Assembly: GCA_938020445.1 (NCBI GenBank) | Contig: CALIIC010000159.1 | Location: forward strand, 1 to 38,117 | Length of the DNA: 38,117 nt | Reading direction: 5' to 3' | Origin: an uncultured Flavobacteriaceae bacterium | GTDB lineage: Bacteria; Bacteroidota; Bacteroidia; Flavobacteriales; Flavobacteriaceae | Part shown: positions 7,674-17,190 of the stretch, piece after piece | How positions within the stretch are numbered: position 1 is the first letter of the stretch | Layout: the number at the start of each line of letters is the position of its first letter | Position numbers and translations under genes: made by a program | The notes under the pieces: generated by a model | Told to the model about the DNA's origin: nothing | Seen by the model: the letters and a program-made list of their open reading frames with translations, nothing else | Databases searched by the model: none

Positions 7674-9653
7674 ATGTTCCTATTCGATAAAATACTATTG
7701 GGCCCCTTTCGAATCCTTCTCCTTTTTTTAGGGGTATTGTTTGTGCATCAGCTGATTGTAAGACAACCACTTAAGAATTATGGGATGGACTATCTCCTGA
7801 AAAGAATGGTATTCTTGGGCAGTACTCTAGTGCTACTAATTTTCGCATTGATCCAACTGAACATGTATGACATTTTCTCGATACTTGCCATTTTCTTGAT
7901 TACGGTAGTTCTTCGATATCTAGACATACGATCTTCAAAGACCATAGCAAAAACCTTTACGGAGAAAAAAAGAAATTTTCTGTTGTCGTTCTTCAAATTT
8001 ATGGAACGAAAGCTAAGCTTGCATGCACTGATCGGCACGAATTCCGCTTTCTTCTATTCGAAGAAGCTCAACCACGTACTTTTTGCCGCTTTGTTGGTTT
8101 CTTTGGCCACTTTTGTTTCCCGTTTCCTTTTCCTTAAGAACGACCTATACACACTGTCTAGTCTGTGGATCAAAAAATTAGAGGTAGTAAAGAGTTTCAA
8201 CTCCAATGTTTGGTTTACAGAGAGCGCAGATCTTTTAGGGGAATTGGCACTTATAAATTTCTATGCGAAGATTACCGGGGTAAGCGAAGAGATGGCCATG
8301 CATTCCTTCGGATTGCTCGAAAGTTTTAGTCTTTCAATAGTGCTCTATTGGATTATTCTAAAACTTACGGAAGACCGATTCATAGCACCTATGATAGGGG
8401 TTTTGTTTTTTGGTTTCTTCTATAAGTACATGCCTATAAATGTGAACCTATTACTTGAACACAACTCGTTATATCTTGCCTTGGGTCTTGCCTTGCCAGC
8501 CTTGCTATTTAGTTGTATGCCTCAACTTATATCGGTTCAAACGAATAAATATGTTCTTTTTCTTTCGATAGTTTTTGCGGCAATTACATTTACCAATTTT
8601 TTTGTGGCACTTATCTTGGTTCCCATCTTTTTAATTGTTGCATTACTATTGAGTACCCGCCATAACCGGTCTTATACCATGCTTAGCATTGCCTCTTATA
8701 TCATAGGGGCCGGGGGCACGTTGATACTCCATGCTTTGGGTTGCCTTGTTAACAATCGTTCCTTTCTAGAGTTTATGCGGTCATCAATGATATTGGTAGA
8801 TTCCTATACGTATTTTCCTCAATTGGCACTTCCTCCAAGCCAATTGACCATGCTGTTCTACGCATTTTGTATGGTAGCGATACTTTTCTTGCTTCCCTTA
8901 CTTTCAAAAAACAATGAAAAATGGCGACCTGCGCTGATTTTTTTGGTCTTCGCTTATTTGGTCGTAACCCTTCGCTACCTACAACTCACTTGGTTAGACA
9001 TGGACCTGTACTACGAATCCCTTAGTCCGTTAATGGTAATTGTAGCTGGTATTTTCATCGGTATGCTTGTTCATTATTTAAAAGTGACGCTACCAAAAAA
9101 TAGTACCCTGAAAACGATTTCTATAGGCATCTTGTTTATGTTGATGGTCTTGTTCGCCTATACGACAAATGGTTTTTTCAACTACGACTACAAAGAAATA
9201 GATGAGTTGAAAGCCGATATTTTAGAGGTTTATGATGACTTGTCTAGTGATAATATGCCTTTTTCATATGCTATTGTAAACCAAAATTATGGTCAATACC
9301 TAAGTAAAAATGAACACCATTTTATCAATTACTCCGATTTTCTGCAGAAGTACCCCGTTCGGGATTCTGTTTATCAACTAAAAAAGGACGACAAATTGTT
9401 CTTGGAGAAAAACCCTGACTACATACTTCCAGAAAGCGTCTTTGTGTTTATTACAAAAACTGCCGAATCCGAAAACAAATACAACCTCGCTACCTCAGCA
9501 GAAGTGTCAGAAAAAATATTGAGCCAAATAACCATTTTAAAAGGGAAAGGGAGAGAAATTAGTATTTTTTACGAGGATGCCTACCTATCGGTATACGAAA
9601 TTGTGAACAAAAAAAATGCGTCGAATCTAAATGATTTAATATTCAATTTATGA
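7674..9653 (+). CDS. Polytopic GT-C-like membrane protein of the Pel-like locus
   Basis: This is a 659-residue protein with many hydrophobic segments over residues 1-500 and a soluble C-terminal part (about 505-659) that should face the periplasm. A segment around 138-157 ends with FLKND (Asp157), and the following stretch (ADLLGELALINFYAKITGVSEE, 185-206) before the next helix is reminiscent of GT-C glycosyltransferases, which carry a catalytic acid in the first periplasmic loop. This is a weak fold-level inference. It is neither PelD (no GAF or GGDEF-like part) nor PelE (no TPR). It is coupled by 6 bases upstream and by a 4-base ATGA overlap (9650-9653) downstream, so it acts with the Pel-like proteins. 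It may add a sugar or other group to the polymer, or help assembly. Confidence 0.6.
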   Translation: MFLFDKILLGPFRILLLFLGVLFVHQLIVRQPLKNYGMDYLLKRMVFLGSTLVLLIFALIQLNMYDIFSILAIFLITVVLRYLDIRSSKTIAKTFTEKKRNFLLSFFKFMERKLSLHALIGTNSAFFYSKKLNHVLFAALLVSLATFVSRFLFLKNDLYTLSSLWIKKLEVVKSFNSNVWFTESADLLGELALINFYAKITGVSEEMAMHSFGLLESFSLSIVLYWIILKLTEDRFIAPMIGVLFFGFFYKYMPINVNLLLEHNSLYLALGLALPALLFSCMPQLISVQTNKYVLFLSIVFAAITFTNFFVALILVPIFLIVALLLSTRHNRSYTMLSIASYIIGAGGTLILHALGCLVNNRSFLEFMRSSMILVDSYTYFPQLALPPSQLTMLFYAFCMVAILFLLPLLSKNNEKWRPALIFLVFAYLVVTLRYLQLTWLDMDLYYESLSPLMVIVAGIFIGMLVHYLKVTLPKNSTLKTISIGILFMLMVLFAYTTNGFFNYDYKEIDELKADILEVYDDLSSDNMPFSYAIVNQNYGQYLSKNEHHFINYSDFLQKYPVRDSVYQLKKDDKLFLEKNPDYILPESVFVFITKTAESENKYNLATSAEVSEKILSQITILKGKGREISIFYEDAYLSVYEIVNKKNASNLNDLIFNL

Positions 9654-12600
9654 TCGACCAAAAGTATACCGTTCTTTTATGCTTCGTCCTCTTTACCATA
9701 GGATGCCAAAGAGATATCTATAATTTCACAAACGGGTTCAATGCACCCGAGGTAAGTAAAGAGCCGCCCTTGATTCAGTTTGTGGTCGATGAACAAATTC
9801 CTGAAAACCTCGATGAAGCCGCAAACCTTCAAAAGTTGACCGATTACACAAAACTGCCCTATCAAACAATCCCCTTTTATGACTTCAAGGATGGTTTTAA
9901 GGTAGAACCAACTACGCGCGTTCTTTGTATATATCAAACCTTTGGCATGCAAGATGCTGTCATAGATTCTCTTCAACATTTTGTGGCCAAAGGAGGTACC
10001 CTCTTGTTTACAAAGACCGTTCGAGATGAACGGTTGGCATTTCTATTAGGGCTCGAACCAAGCAGCAATCTTGAAACCGACAGCATTGCGCATGGTTTTT
10101 ATCTAAAGAAACCCATGCTACCGGGAATGGGCAGTTTTGAATACGAAGGCGACAAAAGTGAACACAACGGGCTTGCCATTGACAATTTTTCAGAAGATGT
10201 AACAATTTTCGCTACCGCGGCAAACGCCCCCGACTACCCTTTGATAATTGAGAACGAAATAGGAAAAGGGCGTGTAATACACTACAACTCAACCTTACGT
10301 CTTGATAGGGGAATGCGAGGGTTGCTGTTCTCCCAAGTACTCTTTGGCTTGGAGGGCATACCCTATCCCATTGCAAATACATCCACTATTTTTCTAGATG
10401 ATTTCCCATCGCCCTTGTACAACATATACAAGGCTCCTATTGCCGAGGAAATGAAGAAAAATGTGGCACAATACGTTACTGATGTCTGGTGGCCCGATAT
10501 GAAATCCTATGCCAAAGAGCAGAACATAAAATATACGGCCTATGTCACATTCGATTACAATACCTATGTTACACCACCTTTTACCTTTAAAGAATGGGAT
10601 AAAAACAGTTTTGAAAAGGAAGGTATAGAACAAGAAAAAAGTAGTTGGTTAGGAAGAGATGTTTACCGAAGTGGGCACGAATTAGGATTTCACGGTTACA
10701 ACCATGTTTCGCTTTTAAAATCTGACTGGAAAGAAGAACAATACATTGTTACTGCCTTGAACGTTGCCAGTAAAAAATGGAAAACACTAGACTTTAAAGA
10801 ACTGCCTCTTTCATATGTTCCTCCGTCAAATTATATTGATAGTGTTGGCCTTGCCAAACTTAAGGAGGGAATGCCCAGCATCAAGTATATTCAAAGTCTG
10901 TACTTGGGAAACCTTCATGATGGTGGGGCGCGGGAGTTCGACCCGGACCCTTTCAACGATAAATTCTTTGATTATCCCAGAATTACCAGTGGTTACCAAT
11001 TGAACAACACCAATCTTTGGGCCATGGAATCGCTATACCTTTTCACTGGGATATGGACACACTTCATTCATCCTGACGATGTTTTCCAGATACCCGATGA
11101 GTCGAATAAAGCTACCAGTGGCCATTTTGCATACAGGAACCCGGCAGCACTCAATTGGCACTCTTATGGGAGTAAAAAAGGACTCTTTGATATTTTTAAA
11201 GATGATATCGCCGACTTCAAAAAGCGACATCCACTGGTTCGTTTTCAGAATGCCACCCGTTCTTCCGATATTGTTAGAGATTGGCGTTATGCCTATTTCA
11301 GTCATATAAAGGAAGAGGGGAATTATATTGTGGAGAGTGACTACAAAATTGGAAACGAATCAAAACAGTATTGGTTCATGTACGTAAGTGCTAAAAATGA
11401 ATCTCTTGTAGATGATGCCCTTGCAACAGTTTCCCAAGTAAAGAAAACGCCTTTCTTGGATGGTATTCTTTATTCCATTGAAACCAAAGAGGCCTTTATC
11501 AAAATTCCCGATTTAAAAATTAAGGGAAAGGATGGTCTTACCTCAGAAACCAAAGCCCTCGGAGAAGTCCAAAAAGCATATGATGACTATTATGGCGACC
11601 GTAGTATTTTAGCTCCTTTGAATCTGCAGGTAGCAGCACTGGTTGCGGAAGATGAACTTCAAAAAGCCACCGATCTCTTAGAGGCCAACCTTGAAAAGGG
11701 AATTGTTTTCGGCCGAAAACAATGGGTAGACTACGCCACCTATCTTGGGTGGCAAGATCGTAACGCCGATGTATGGAAGATGCTAGAAAAACAATACCGA
11801 AAGAAAGAATCAAAGGCCCTTGCCAACATTTCCCGAAAGGTTTCCAAGGAAGTAGACTATCCCAATGACCAAATACGTGAAACTTGGCTTTCGAGACAAA
11901 TTTTATGGGGTACCGATGACATTAAAGCACTAAAAGAATACTATACCTATTTTAATACAGAGGAACGAAAGAGTACGGTGTTAAAAGTTTTACGACAATT
12001 GCACATACTTGACCCGAATAAAGAAAATTCCAAAAACTATATCAGCCATTTGATCAATAACCAATTCGATGGCGTGGTTCCTGAATTGAACAACATAACC
12101 CCATGTGATCCTTTTTACCAAGACATGGCGACGGCTATTGCCTGGGCCTATGCCGACAGACTCCGTTTTGATCGTGCATTGCTATGGGAAAAATGTAGTG
12201 GTGAAATTGACCGGGACACAAGGAATAGTTGGTTGGCGAACACCAACTCTTTTGAAGAGCTCAAAAAAACAGATTACCAATTTTATCTGCAAATATTGCT
12301 TGCCAATGATGAGAAAAAAGCCCTGCGGGAAGTCCGAAATAGAAAGCCGTGTTCGTCTCAATTGCAACAACATTCCAAAGCGATTGCTTTTGCCTATGCG
12401 AATTTCAAACTATACCGAGAAGCGTTGGCCTGGGGACATTGTAGCAAATCAGTTCCAATGAACTCTAAACTTTCTTGGTTGTATGAATTGAGGGAATACC
12501 AAAAAGCGCAAAGGGTATATGCAGATTATATATCCAACTATCCGGAAGATTATGCCACAAAACTCCACATGGCAACCTTGTTACTCCAACAAGGTGATAT

Positions 12601-13651
12601 AAAAGGTTCGGCATCCATTTCTTCTGGCCTGCCCAAGCATGTAGAAACAGGTATTTTAAGAGAAGAAATCAACAAACAAATTAAAGGCTTAAACAATATT
12701 GAGAAAAGAGAAATCGTGGACGCTTACGGAAACGTACTCTATTCTGGAATTCGGAAAGATGTTTTGAGCGCCTTGCGTATGGAGGAAGGCAATTCGGTAA
12801 GCACAAACACCATGGCCATTAACGATCAATTAGACCCAAATACCATCTCCAATAGCATCAGTTATAGCATTTATGATAAAGATTTTAATGTGCATAGCTT
12901 TTCGGGTACTCAAAGCTTTATGTACCCCATTAATTTTATCCAAGAAGATGATACCAATGGTATGCGAACACTGTATGGAATCGAATATCGGTTCAAACAG
13001 CCAGCATCAAAGAAAGCCGCTTTCCAGGGAAGGGCTCGGTTGGAAAGAGATGTACAAGGCGAGGTATATTATCAGATAGGGGTCGGAGTAAATTTATCAG
13101 GGGAAAAAAGATACAATTCAGTTGTTTTAGAACATTTTCCGGTTCGCAGCGGCCCTGGTCATATTTTAGGAATCTACAGAACCCAATTATCTAGCTATAA
13201 CGAGTACCAGGTGACCAACAAAACCAAGCAAATAGTATCGTTCGAAGGCAATCACTACTCCGACAACGAATTGGATGCCATCATCATCGGACGCACAGAA
13301 TACCAGGTGTATAAAAATAGCTGGCTTACACTATCCCCGCTGATCGAGCTTTCTTATGCTCGTGGCACCACAGATCGGCGCGATGGCTTCCCTTATTGGA
13401 TAGCGGCCGATAGGATATATGGGGGAGGCGGAGTAGCTTTTGGGATAGGATCGGAGAAAAGCACTTTCAACTTCATGGCCGATGCCTCGCTTTTCGCCGA
13501 AAGCAGTCAACCCAACTTTCAAAGGTATACTGGTAATGTATCCTATAGACTAAAAGACTTTGCTCGAATTTTAGCAGGTTTTGAAGTGTATACCATTGAA
13601 AACTTCAATAGCAATGTATTTCAATTGGGCCTCATTTATAATTTCAAATAA
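9650..13651 (+). CDS. Fusion of PelA-type deacetylase domain with PelB-type repeat scaffold and outer-membrane barrel
   Basis: This 1333-residue predicted lipoprotein has a candidate lipobox FTIG-C19. Residues about 20-240 form an alpha/beta region. Residues about 240-560 look like a polysaccharide deacetylase of the DUF2194/PelA kind: FLDDFPSP with Asp250-Asp251, then GHELGFHGYNH giving metal ligands His348 and His352 (HxxxH), then WTHFIHP with His471 and His474. Residues about 640-1010 are helical and repeat-like (TPR-like, for example LEANLEKG, ASISSGL). Residues about 1040-1333 alternate as amphipathic beta strands and end in FQLGLIYNFK, as in an outer-membrane barrel such as that of PelB. 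It should deacetylate and export the polymer in a single chain. The deacetylase motifs are clear; the PelB homology is inferred from order and context. Confidence 0.72.
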   Translation: MIDQKYTVLLCFVLFTIGCQRDIYNFTNGFNAPEVSKEPPLIQFVVDEQIPENLDEAANLQKLTDYTKLPYQTIPFYDFKDGFKVEPTTRVLCIYQTFGMQDAVIDSLQHFVAKGGTLLFTKTVRDERLAFLLGLEPSSNLETDSIAHGFYLKKPMLPGMGSFEYEGDKSEHNGLAIDNFSEDVTIFATAANAPDYPLIIENEIGKGRVIHYNSTLRLDRGMRGLLFSQVLFGLEGIPYPIANTSTIFLDDFPSPLYNIYKAPIAEEMKKNVAQYVTDVWWPDMKSYAKEQNIKYTAYVTFDYNTYVTPPFTFKEWDKNSFEKEGIEQEKSSWLGRDVYRSGHELGFHGYNHVSLLKSDWKEEQYIVTALNVASKKWKTLDFKELPLSYVPPSNYIDSVGLAKLKEGMPSIKYIQSLYLGNLHDGGAREFDPDPFNDKFFDYPRITSGYQLNNTNLWAMESLYLFTGIWTHFIHPDDVFQIPDESNKATSGHFAYRNPAALNWHSYGSKKGLFDIFKDDIADFKKRHPLVRFQNATRSSDIVRDWRYAYFSHIKEEGNYIVESDYKIGNESKQYWFMYVSAKNESLVDDALATVSQVKKTPFLDGILYSIETKEAFIKIPDLKIKGKDGLTSETKALGEVQKAYDDYYGDRSILAPLNLQVAALVAEDELQKATDLLEANLEKGIVFGRKQWVDYATYLGWQDRNADVWKMLEKQYRKKESKALANISRKVSKEVDYPNDQIRETWLSRQILWGTDDIKALKEYYTYFNTEERKSTVLKVLRQLHILDPNKENSKNYISHLINNQFDGVVPELNNITPCDPFYQDMATAIAWAYADRLRFDRALLWEKCSGEIDRDTRNSWLANTNSFEELKKTDYQFYLQILLANDEKKALREVRNRKPCSSQLQQHSKAIAFAYANFKLYREALAWGHCSKSVPMNSKLSWLYELREYQKAQRVYADYISNYPEDYATKLHMATLLLQQGDIKGSASISSGLPKHVETGILREEINKQIKGLNNIEKREIVDAYGNVLYSGIRKDVLSALRMEEGNSVSTNTMAINDQLDPNTISNSISYSIYDKDFNVHSFSGTQSFMYPINFIQEDDTNGMRTLYGIEYRFKQPASKKAAFQGRARLERDVQGEVYYQIGVGVNLSGEKRYNSVVLEHFPVRSGPGHILGIYRTQLSSYNEYQVTNKTKQIVSFEGNHYSDNELDAIIIGRTEYQVYKNSWLTLSPLIELSYARGTTDRRDGFPYWIAADRIYGGGGVAFGIGSEKSTFNFMADASLFAESSQPNFQRYTGNVSYRLKDFARILAGFEVYTIENFNSNVFQLGLIYNFK

Positions 13652-13689
13652 CCCACTATCCTTTAATCGAACATCATCTTAGAAAAGGG

Positions 13690-13721
13690 TTTGCGGAACT
13701 CTCTTGTATTGCGTAAGTTTA
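13690..13721 (+). promoter_or_regulatory. Promoter of the S9 peptidase gene
   Basis: TTTG at 13690-13693 and TAAGTTTA at 13714-13721 (7 of 8 to TAnnTTTG) are 20 bases apart. This gives the peptidase its own promoter, separate from the Pel-like operon, and supports ATG 13738 as start. Confidence 0.55.
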
Positions 13722-13737
13722 GCTATAAAAATCCGTG

Positions 13738-15783
13738 ATGCGATATACCTTATTACTGGTAGTTCTTTTTTGTTTCTGTATCAACACTTCGTCCCTGGCT
13801 CAAAAGACACACTTTTCCTACCTCGATATTTTTGATCTGGAATATGTGTCGGACCCTCAAATTTCTCCGAATGGGGAATGGGTGGTTTACCGTAGGATGG
13901 AGTTTGACATTATGAAAGATGCCGTGGTAGGTACTCTTTGGATGGTTAAAACCGATGGTTCACAGCATCAAAAACTAAGTTCAAGGGAAGTATCGGAATC
14001 CAGTCCCCGCTGGTCGCCCAAAGGAGACCGCCTTGCCTTTACCAGTAGTACCGATGCCGGCTCTGAAATATACATGTACTGGTTGCATACAGGAAAAATA
14101 GCTAAAATAAGTCAGCTCCCTTTCAGTCCAAGTTCTATCACTTGGTCACCCAAAGGAAGCCAACTTGCCTTTTCAATGAACGTATCGGAAGCGGCACCCG
14201 TACTGGCCAAAATGCCCAAAAAGCCAAAGGGGGCCAAATGGGCCGATACGCCTCGGGTAACCGACCGCCTCTATCACGAAGCAGATGGTAGAGGGTATAT
14301 TAAACCCGGTTTCAATCATATTTTTACGATTCCGTCAGATGGCGGGGCACCAAGACAGCTAACCTCTGGGAACTACCATCATAGAGGTACCCTGTCTTGG
14401 GCTGCAGACGGCAATAAAATCTACTTTTCAGGGAATAGGACTCCCGATTGGGAATACGGTTTTCGGAACAGCGAAATCTATTCAGTTGATATCACTAACG
14501 GGACGATCGAACCCCTGACCGATCGAACAGGGCCCGACGCCAACCCTTTGGTATCTCCTAATGGAAAATACATTGCCTATCTTGGTTTTGAAGATAAGGT
14601 ACAGGCCTACCAAGTACGCCAATTACATATTATGAACAGTGATGGGAGCAACCAGAAAGTACTCTCAAATACCTTGGATAGAAGTGTGTCGAATATTCAT
14701 TGGGACGCAAAAAGTAATGGCATCTATTTCTCTTATGACGACAAGGGAAATACTAAAATCGCCCATATTGCTCTTACTGGAAAAGTGCGAAAGATCGCTG
14801 ATGATATGGGAGGCACTTCCATAGGGAGGCCTTATGCGGGAGGTTCTTTTAGCGTGGCCGAAAATGGTACCATTGCCTTTACCCAAACGCGCCCCGCATA
14901 CCCCTCGGCTTTGGCTATTATAAACGCAAAGACCAACAAGGCGACCAAGGTGACCCATTTGAATAAAGCCCTTTTCGACTATAAAAACCTGGGCAAGGTA
15001 CAGGAAGTCTGGTATACGTCTTCCTTTGATCAGCGTGATATACAGGGTTGGGTGGTTTTCCCCCCAAACTACGACCCTTCTAAAAAATACCCGTTTTTGG
15101 TTGAAAACCATGGCGGACCGATTCTGAACTATGGAGATCGATTTTCAGCTGAAATGCAGCTGTATGCCGCGGCCGGTTATATTGTGTTTTACCCCAACCC
15201 AAGAGGGAGCACCAGCTACGGGGAAGAATTTGGCAATTTGCTGTACAACAATTATCCCGGGGAGGATTATATAGATGTGATGGACGGAGTGGATCATTGT
15301 ATAGAACAAGGCTGGGCCCATGAAGACCGCCTTTTCGTAACAGGTGGAAGCGCAGGCGGTATCATGTCTGCATGGATGATTGGAAAAAACAATCGCTTTG
15401 AAGCGGCCGTGGTCGCCAAACCGGTCATGAATTGGATCAGTAAAACCTTGGTAGCAGACAATTATTTCTACTACGCCAATAGCAGGTATCCCGGACAACC
15501 TTGGGAAAACTTTGAAGGCTATTGGAAATTTTCTCCGCTTTCGCTCGTTGGTACTATAGAGACCCCAACAATGGTACTTGTGGGCATGAACGATTTGCGA
15601 ACCCCGCCAAGTGAGGCCAAACAACTCTACCATGCCCTAAAACTGAGGAAAATCCCGACCGTGCTGGTCGAGATTCCCAGTGCGAGTCACGGTATCGCAA
15701 ACAGGCCAAGCAATTTAATAACCAAAATTGCCCATACACTGGCCTGGTTGGAAAAATATGGCGGGGCCAAACTAGAAAAGTAA
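13738..15783 (+). CDS. S9-family (prolyl oligopeptidase-type) exported peptidase
   Basis: The protein starts at ATG 13738 (a GTG lies directly before it) and has 681 residues with a signal peptide ending near SSLAQ. The N-terminal part is a beta-propeller with repeated units such as PRWSPKGDRLAF, ITWSPKGSQLAF and PLVSPNGKYIAY. The C-terminal alpha/beta-hydrolase domain carries the full triad: Ser538 in GGSAGG, Asp619 in GMNDLRTP and His651 in SASHG. The family cleaves oligopeptides or acylaminoacyl-peptides; a periplasmic or outer-membrane location is likely here. It has its own promoter and is not obviously linked to polysaccharide export. The exact substrate cannot be told. Confidence 0.9.
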   Translation: MRYTLLLVVLFCFCINTSSLAQKTHFSYLDIFDLEYVSDPQISPNGEWVVYRRMEFDIMKDAVVGTLWMVKTDGSQHQKLSSREVSESSPRWSPKGDRLAFTSSTDAGSEIYMYWLHTGKIAKISQLPFSPSSITWSPKGSQLAFSMNVSEAAPVLAKMPKKPKGAKWADTPRVTDRLYHEADGRGYIKPGFNHIFTIPSDGGAPRQLTSGNYHHRGTLSWAADGNKIYFSGNRTPDWEYGFRNSEIYSVDITNGTIEPLTDRTGPDANPLVSPNGKYIAYLGFEDKVQAYQVRQLHIMNSDGSNQKVLSNTLDRSVSNIHWDAKSNGIYFSYDDKGNTKIAHIALTGKVRKIADDMGGTSIGRPYAGGSFSVAENGTIAFTQTRPAYPSALAIINAKTNKATKVTHLNKALFDYKNLGKVQEVWYTSSFDQRDIQGWVVFPPNYDPSKKYPFLVENHGGPILNYGDRFSAEMQLYAAAGYIVFYPNPRGSTSYGEEFGNLLYNNYPGEDYIDVMDGVDHCIEQGWAHEDRLFVTGGSAGGIMSAWMIGKNNRFEAAVVAKPVMNWISKTLVADNYFYYANSRYPGQPWENFEGYWKFSPLSLVGTIETPTMVLVGMNDLRTPPSEAKQLYHALKLRKIPTVLVEIPSASHGIANRPSNLITKIAHTLAWLEKYGGAKLEK

Positions 15784-15835
15784 TTGCACCTCATGTTGTA
15801 TGGGCAGGTGGTGAACGACCGATCAAACGAACACT

Positions 15836-16276
15836 ATGAAGAAAAAAAGGCATTGGTTTTGGAACCTTCTACTGGTCCTCACCATTATCGTATGCGTCTT
15901 GGCCTTTATTGCCCACTATAAAAACTGGACAAAAATCGAAGGTGGAAAAATGCAATTGCTTTCAGGTTTTTACTATAAAGAACTACAGCTATCGGAACTC
16001 GACAGTGTAAAATGGGTGGATCGGCTCCCCCCTATGCAGCGTCTCAGTGGCTTTTCCGCTTTGGACAAAGGAAAAGGTATTTATCAAGAGTTTAAAGATT
16101 CCTTAACCGATGAAGAAATTCATGTGTATATCGATAATTTCTCCAATCGAAAAATAAAGTTGGTTTACAATGACTCATTGCTGCTGTATATGAATATGAA
16201 AGATTCACTGGATACTGATGAACTTTTCCTTTTCTTTGAACAACAACTCACTACCCAAAGCGAAGCTCCAAACTAA
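15836..16276 (+). CDS. Small membrane-anchored protein, PH-like, unknown function
   Basis: This is a 146-residue protein with a basic start (MKKKRHWFWN) and one transmembrane helix (about 10-27), followed by a soluble domain. The pattern KIEGGKMQLLSGFYYKELQLSELDSVKWVDRLP resembles bacterial PH-like domains of the YdbS/YdbT kind, in which a strand pair leads into a 'xxxxELxxIxxV' segment. That is a weak likeness, not a firm call. It lies 52 bases after the S9 peptidase gene and may be cotranscribed with it. No active site is visible. Confidence 0.5.
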   Translation: MKKKRHWFWNLLLVLTIIVCVLAFIAHYKNWTKIEGGKMQLLSGFYYKELQLSELDSVKWVDRLPPMQRLSGFSALDKGKGIYQEFKDSLTDEEIHVYIDNFSNRKIKLVYNDSLLLYMNMKDSLDTDELFLFFEQQLTTQSEAPN

Positions 16277-16321
16277 TGCTGGCAAGATAATTGCATTTTG
16301 AAAATAAAAAGTTAGATACTG

Positions 16322-16723
16322 ATGAAATGGTTATTGCTATTAATGCCTACCCTGTTTTTTGCCCAGGGGACACTTACCATTACCGTAGAAGGAGTGGAAT
16401 CCTCCGATGGAAACATCAGTATTGGCCTTTACAAAGACGCCGAGGGATTTTTAAAACCCGACAAGGTATTTAAGGGAATGTTTCAAAAGGCTGAGAAGGG
16501 CACTACCATTGCACAAATAGAGAATCTCCCGGAAGGTACCTATGCCGTGGCCGTATTTCACGATGAAAATGCAAATCAAGAATTGGACACTAATTTTTTT
16601 GGTATTCCCAAAGAAGCCTTAGGTTTTTCCAAAGGAAAATTGAAAACTTTTGGACCGCCCGACTACGAAGAATGTACCTTGGTTTTTCCAAAAGAGAAAA
16701 GTATTACCATAAAAATAAAGTAG
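16322..16723 (+). CDS. DUF2141-domain exported protein
   Basis: This 133-residue protein has a short signal peptide (MKWLLLLMPTLFFAQ) and a single small beta-sandwich. The family hallmarks are present: an opening LTITVEGVESSDGNISIGLYK, then LPEGTYAVAVFHDENANQELD and FFGIPKEALGFS, which match DUF2141 closely. The domain's function is not known; members are exported and usually stand alone. Start ATG 16322 is the first that gives the signal peptide. It lies 45 bases after the preceding gene. Confidence 0.85.
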   Translation: MKWLLLLMPTLFFAQGTLTITVEGVESSDGNISIGLYKDAEGFLKPDKVFKGMFQKAEKGTTIAQIENLPEGTYAVAVFHDENANQELDTNFFGIPKEALGFSKGKLKTFGPPDYEECTLVFPKEKSITIKIK

Positions 16724-16800
16724 TTCAAAGATCAATTATTATACATTGCGCGTTTCCCGACTATTTTGTACTTTTCTTATCCATATATAAAACATCGATC

Positions 16801-17169
16801 ATGAAAACAGAAGAAATAGCAGCTAAATTGGTAAAATGGTGTAGCGAAGGGGATTATGAAACCCCTTATAAACATCTTTACAGTGAAAACATCGTAAGCA
16901 TAGAAAATGACGGGTCTGGTGAAGGAGGTCATGTGCAAGGATTCGAAGCTATTCAGAAAAAAGGGGAATGGTGGCAAGAAAACTTTGAAATGCACGGCAG
17001 TAGCATTTCAGAACCCATAGTAGCTGATAATTGGTTCTCCGTTAAAATTGAAATGGATACGACACACAAACCTAGCGGGCACCGTTCAACCATGTCGGAG
17101 ATAGCCGTTTACGAGGTGAAAGACGGTAAAATCGTAAAAGAGCAATTCTTTTATGATGAGGCAAAATAA
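16801..17169 (+). CDS. Cytoplasmic SnoaL/NTF2-like protein
   Basis: ATG 16801 starts a 122-residue protein; the open frame extends upstream to 16672 but that part overlaps the previous gene and does not look like protein. There is no signal peptide. The fold signature is a helical start (EEIAAKLVKWCSEGDYETPYKHLYSENIVSIE), a central FEAIQKKGEWWQENFEMHG, and a closing strand pair EVKDGKIVKEQFFYDE, typical of SnoaL-like small enzymes or ligand-binding proteins. No catalytic residue can be named. A strong terminator follows 21 bases on. Confidence 0.75.
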   Translation: MKTEEIAAKLVKWCSEGDYETPYKHLYSENIVSIENDGSGEGGHVQGFEAIQKKGEWWQENFEMHGSSISEPIVADNWFSVKIEMDTTHKPSGHRSTMSEIAVYEVKDGKIVKEQFFYDEAK

Positions 17170-17190
17170 GAATAGGGCTTTGCACTTATT

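Noticed and set aside
14665-15111. Minus-strand open frame of 148 codons within the S9 peptidase gene
   Set aside because: It is antisense to a gene with complete motifs and resembles no protein family.
16672-16800. Upstream extension of the SnoaL-like frame
   Set aside because: It overlaps the end of the DUF2141 gene in another frame; the family start fits ATG 16801.
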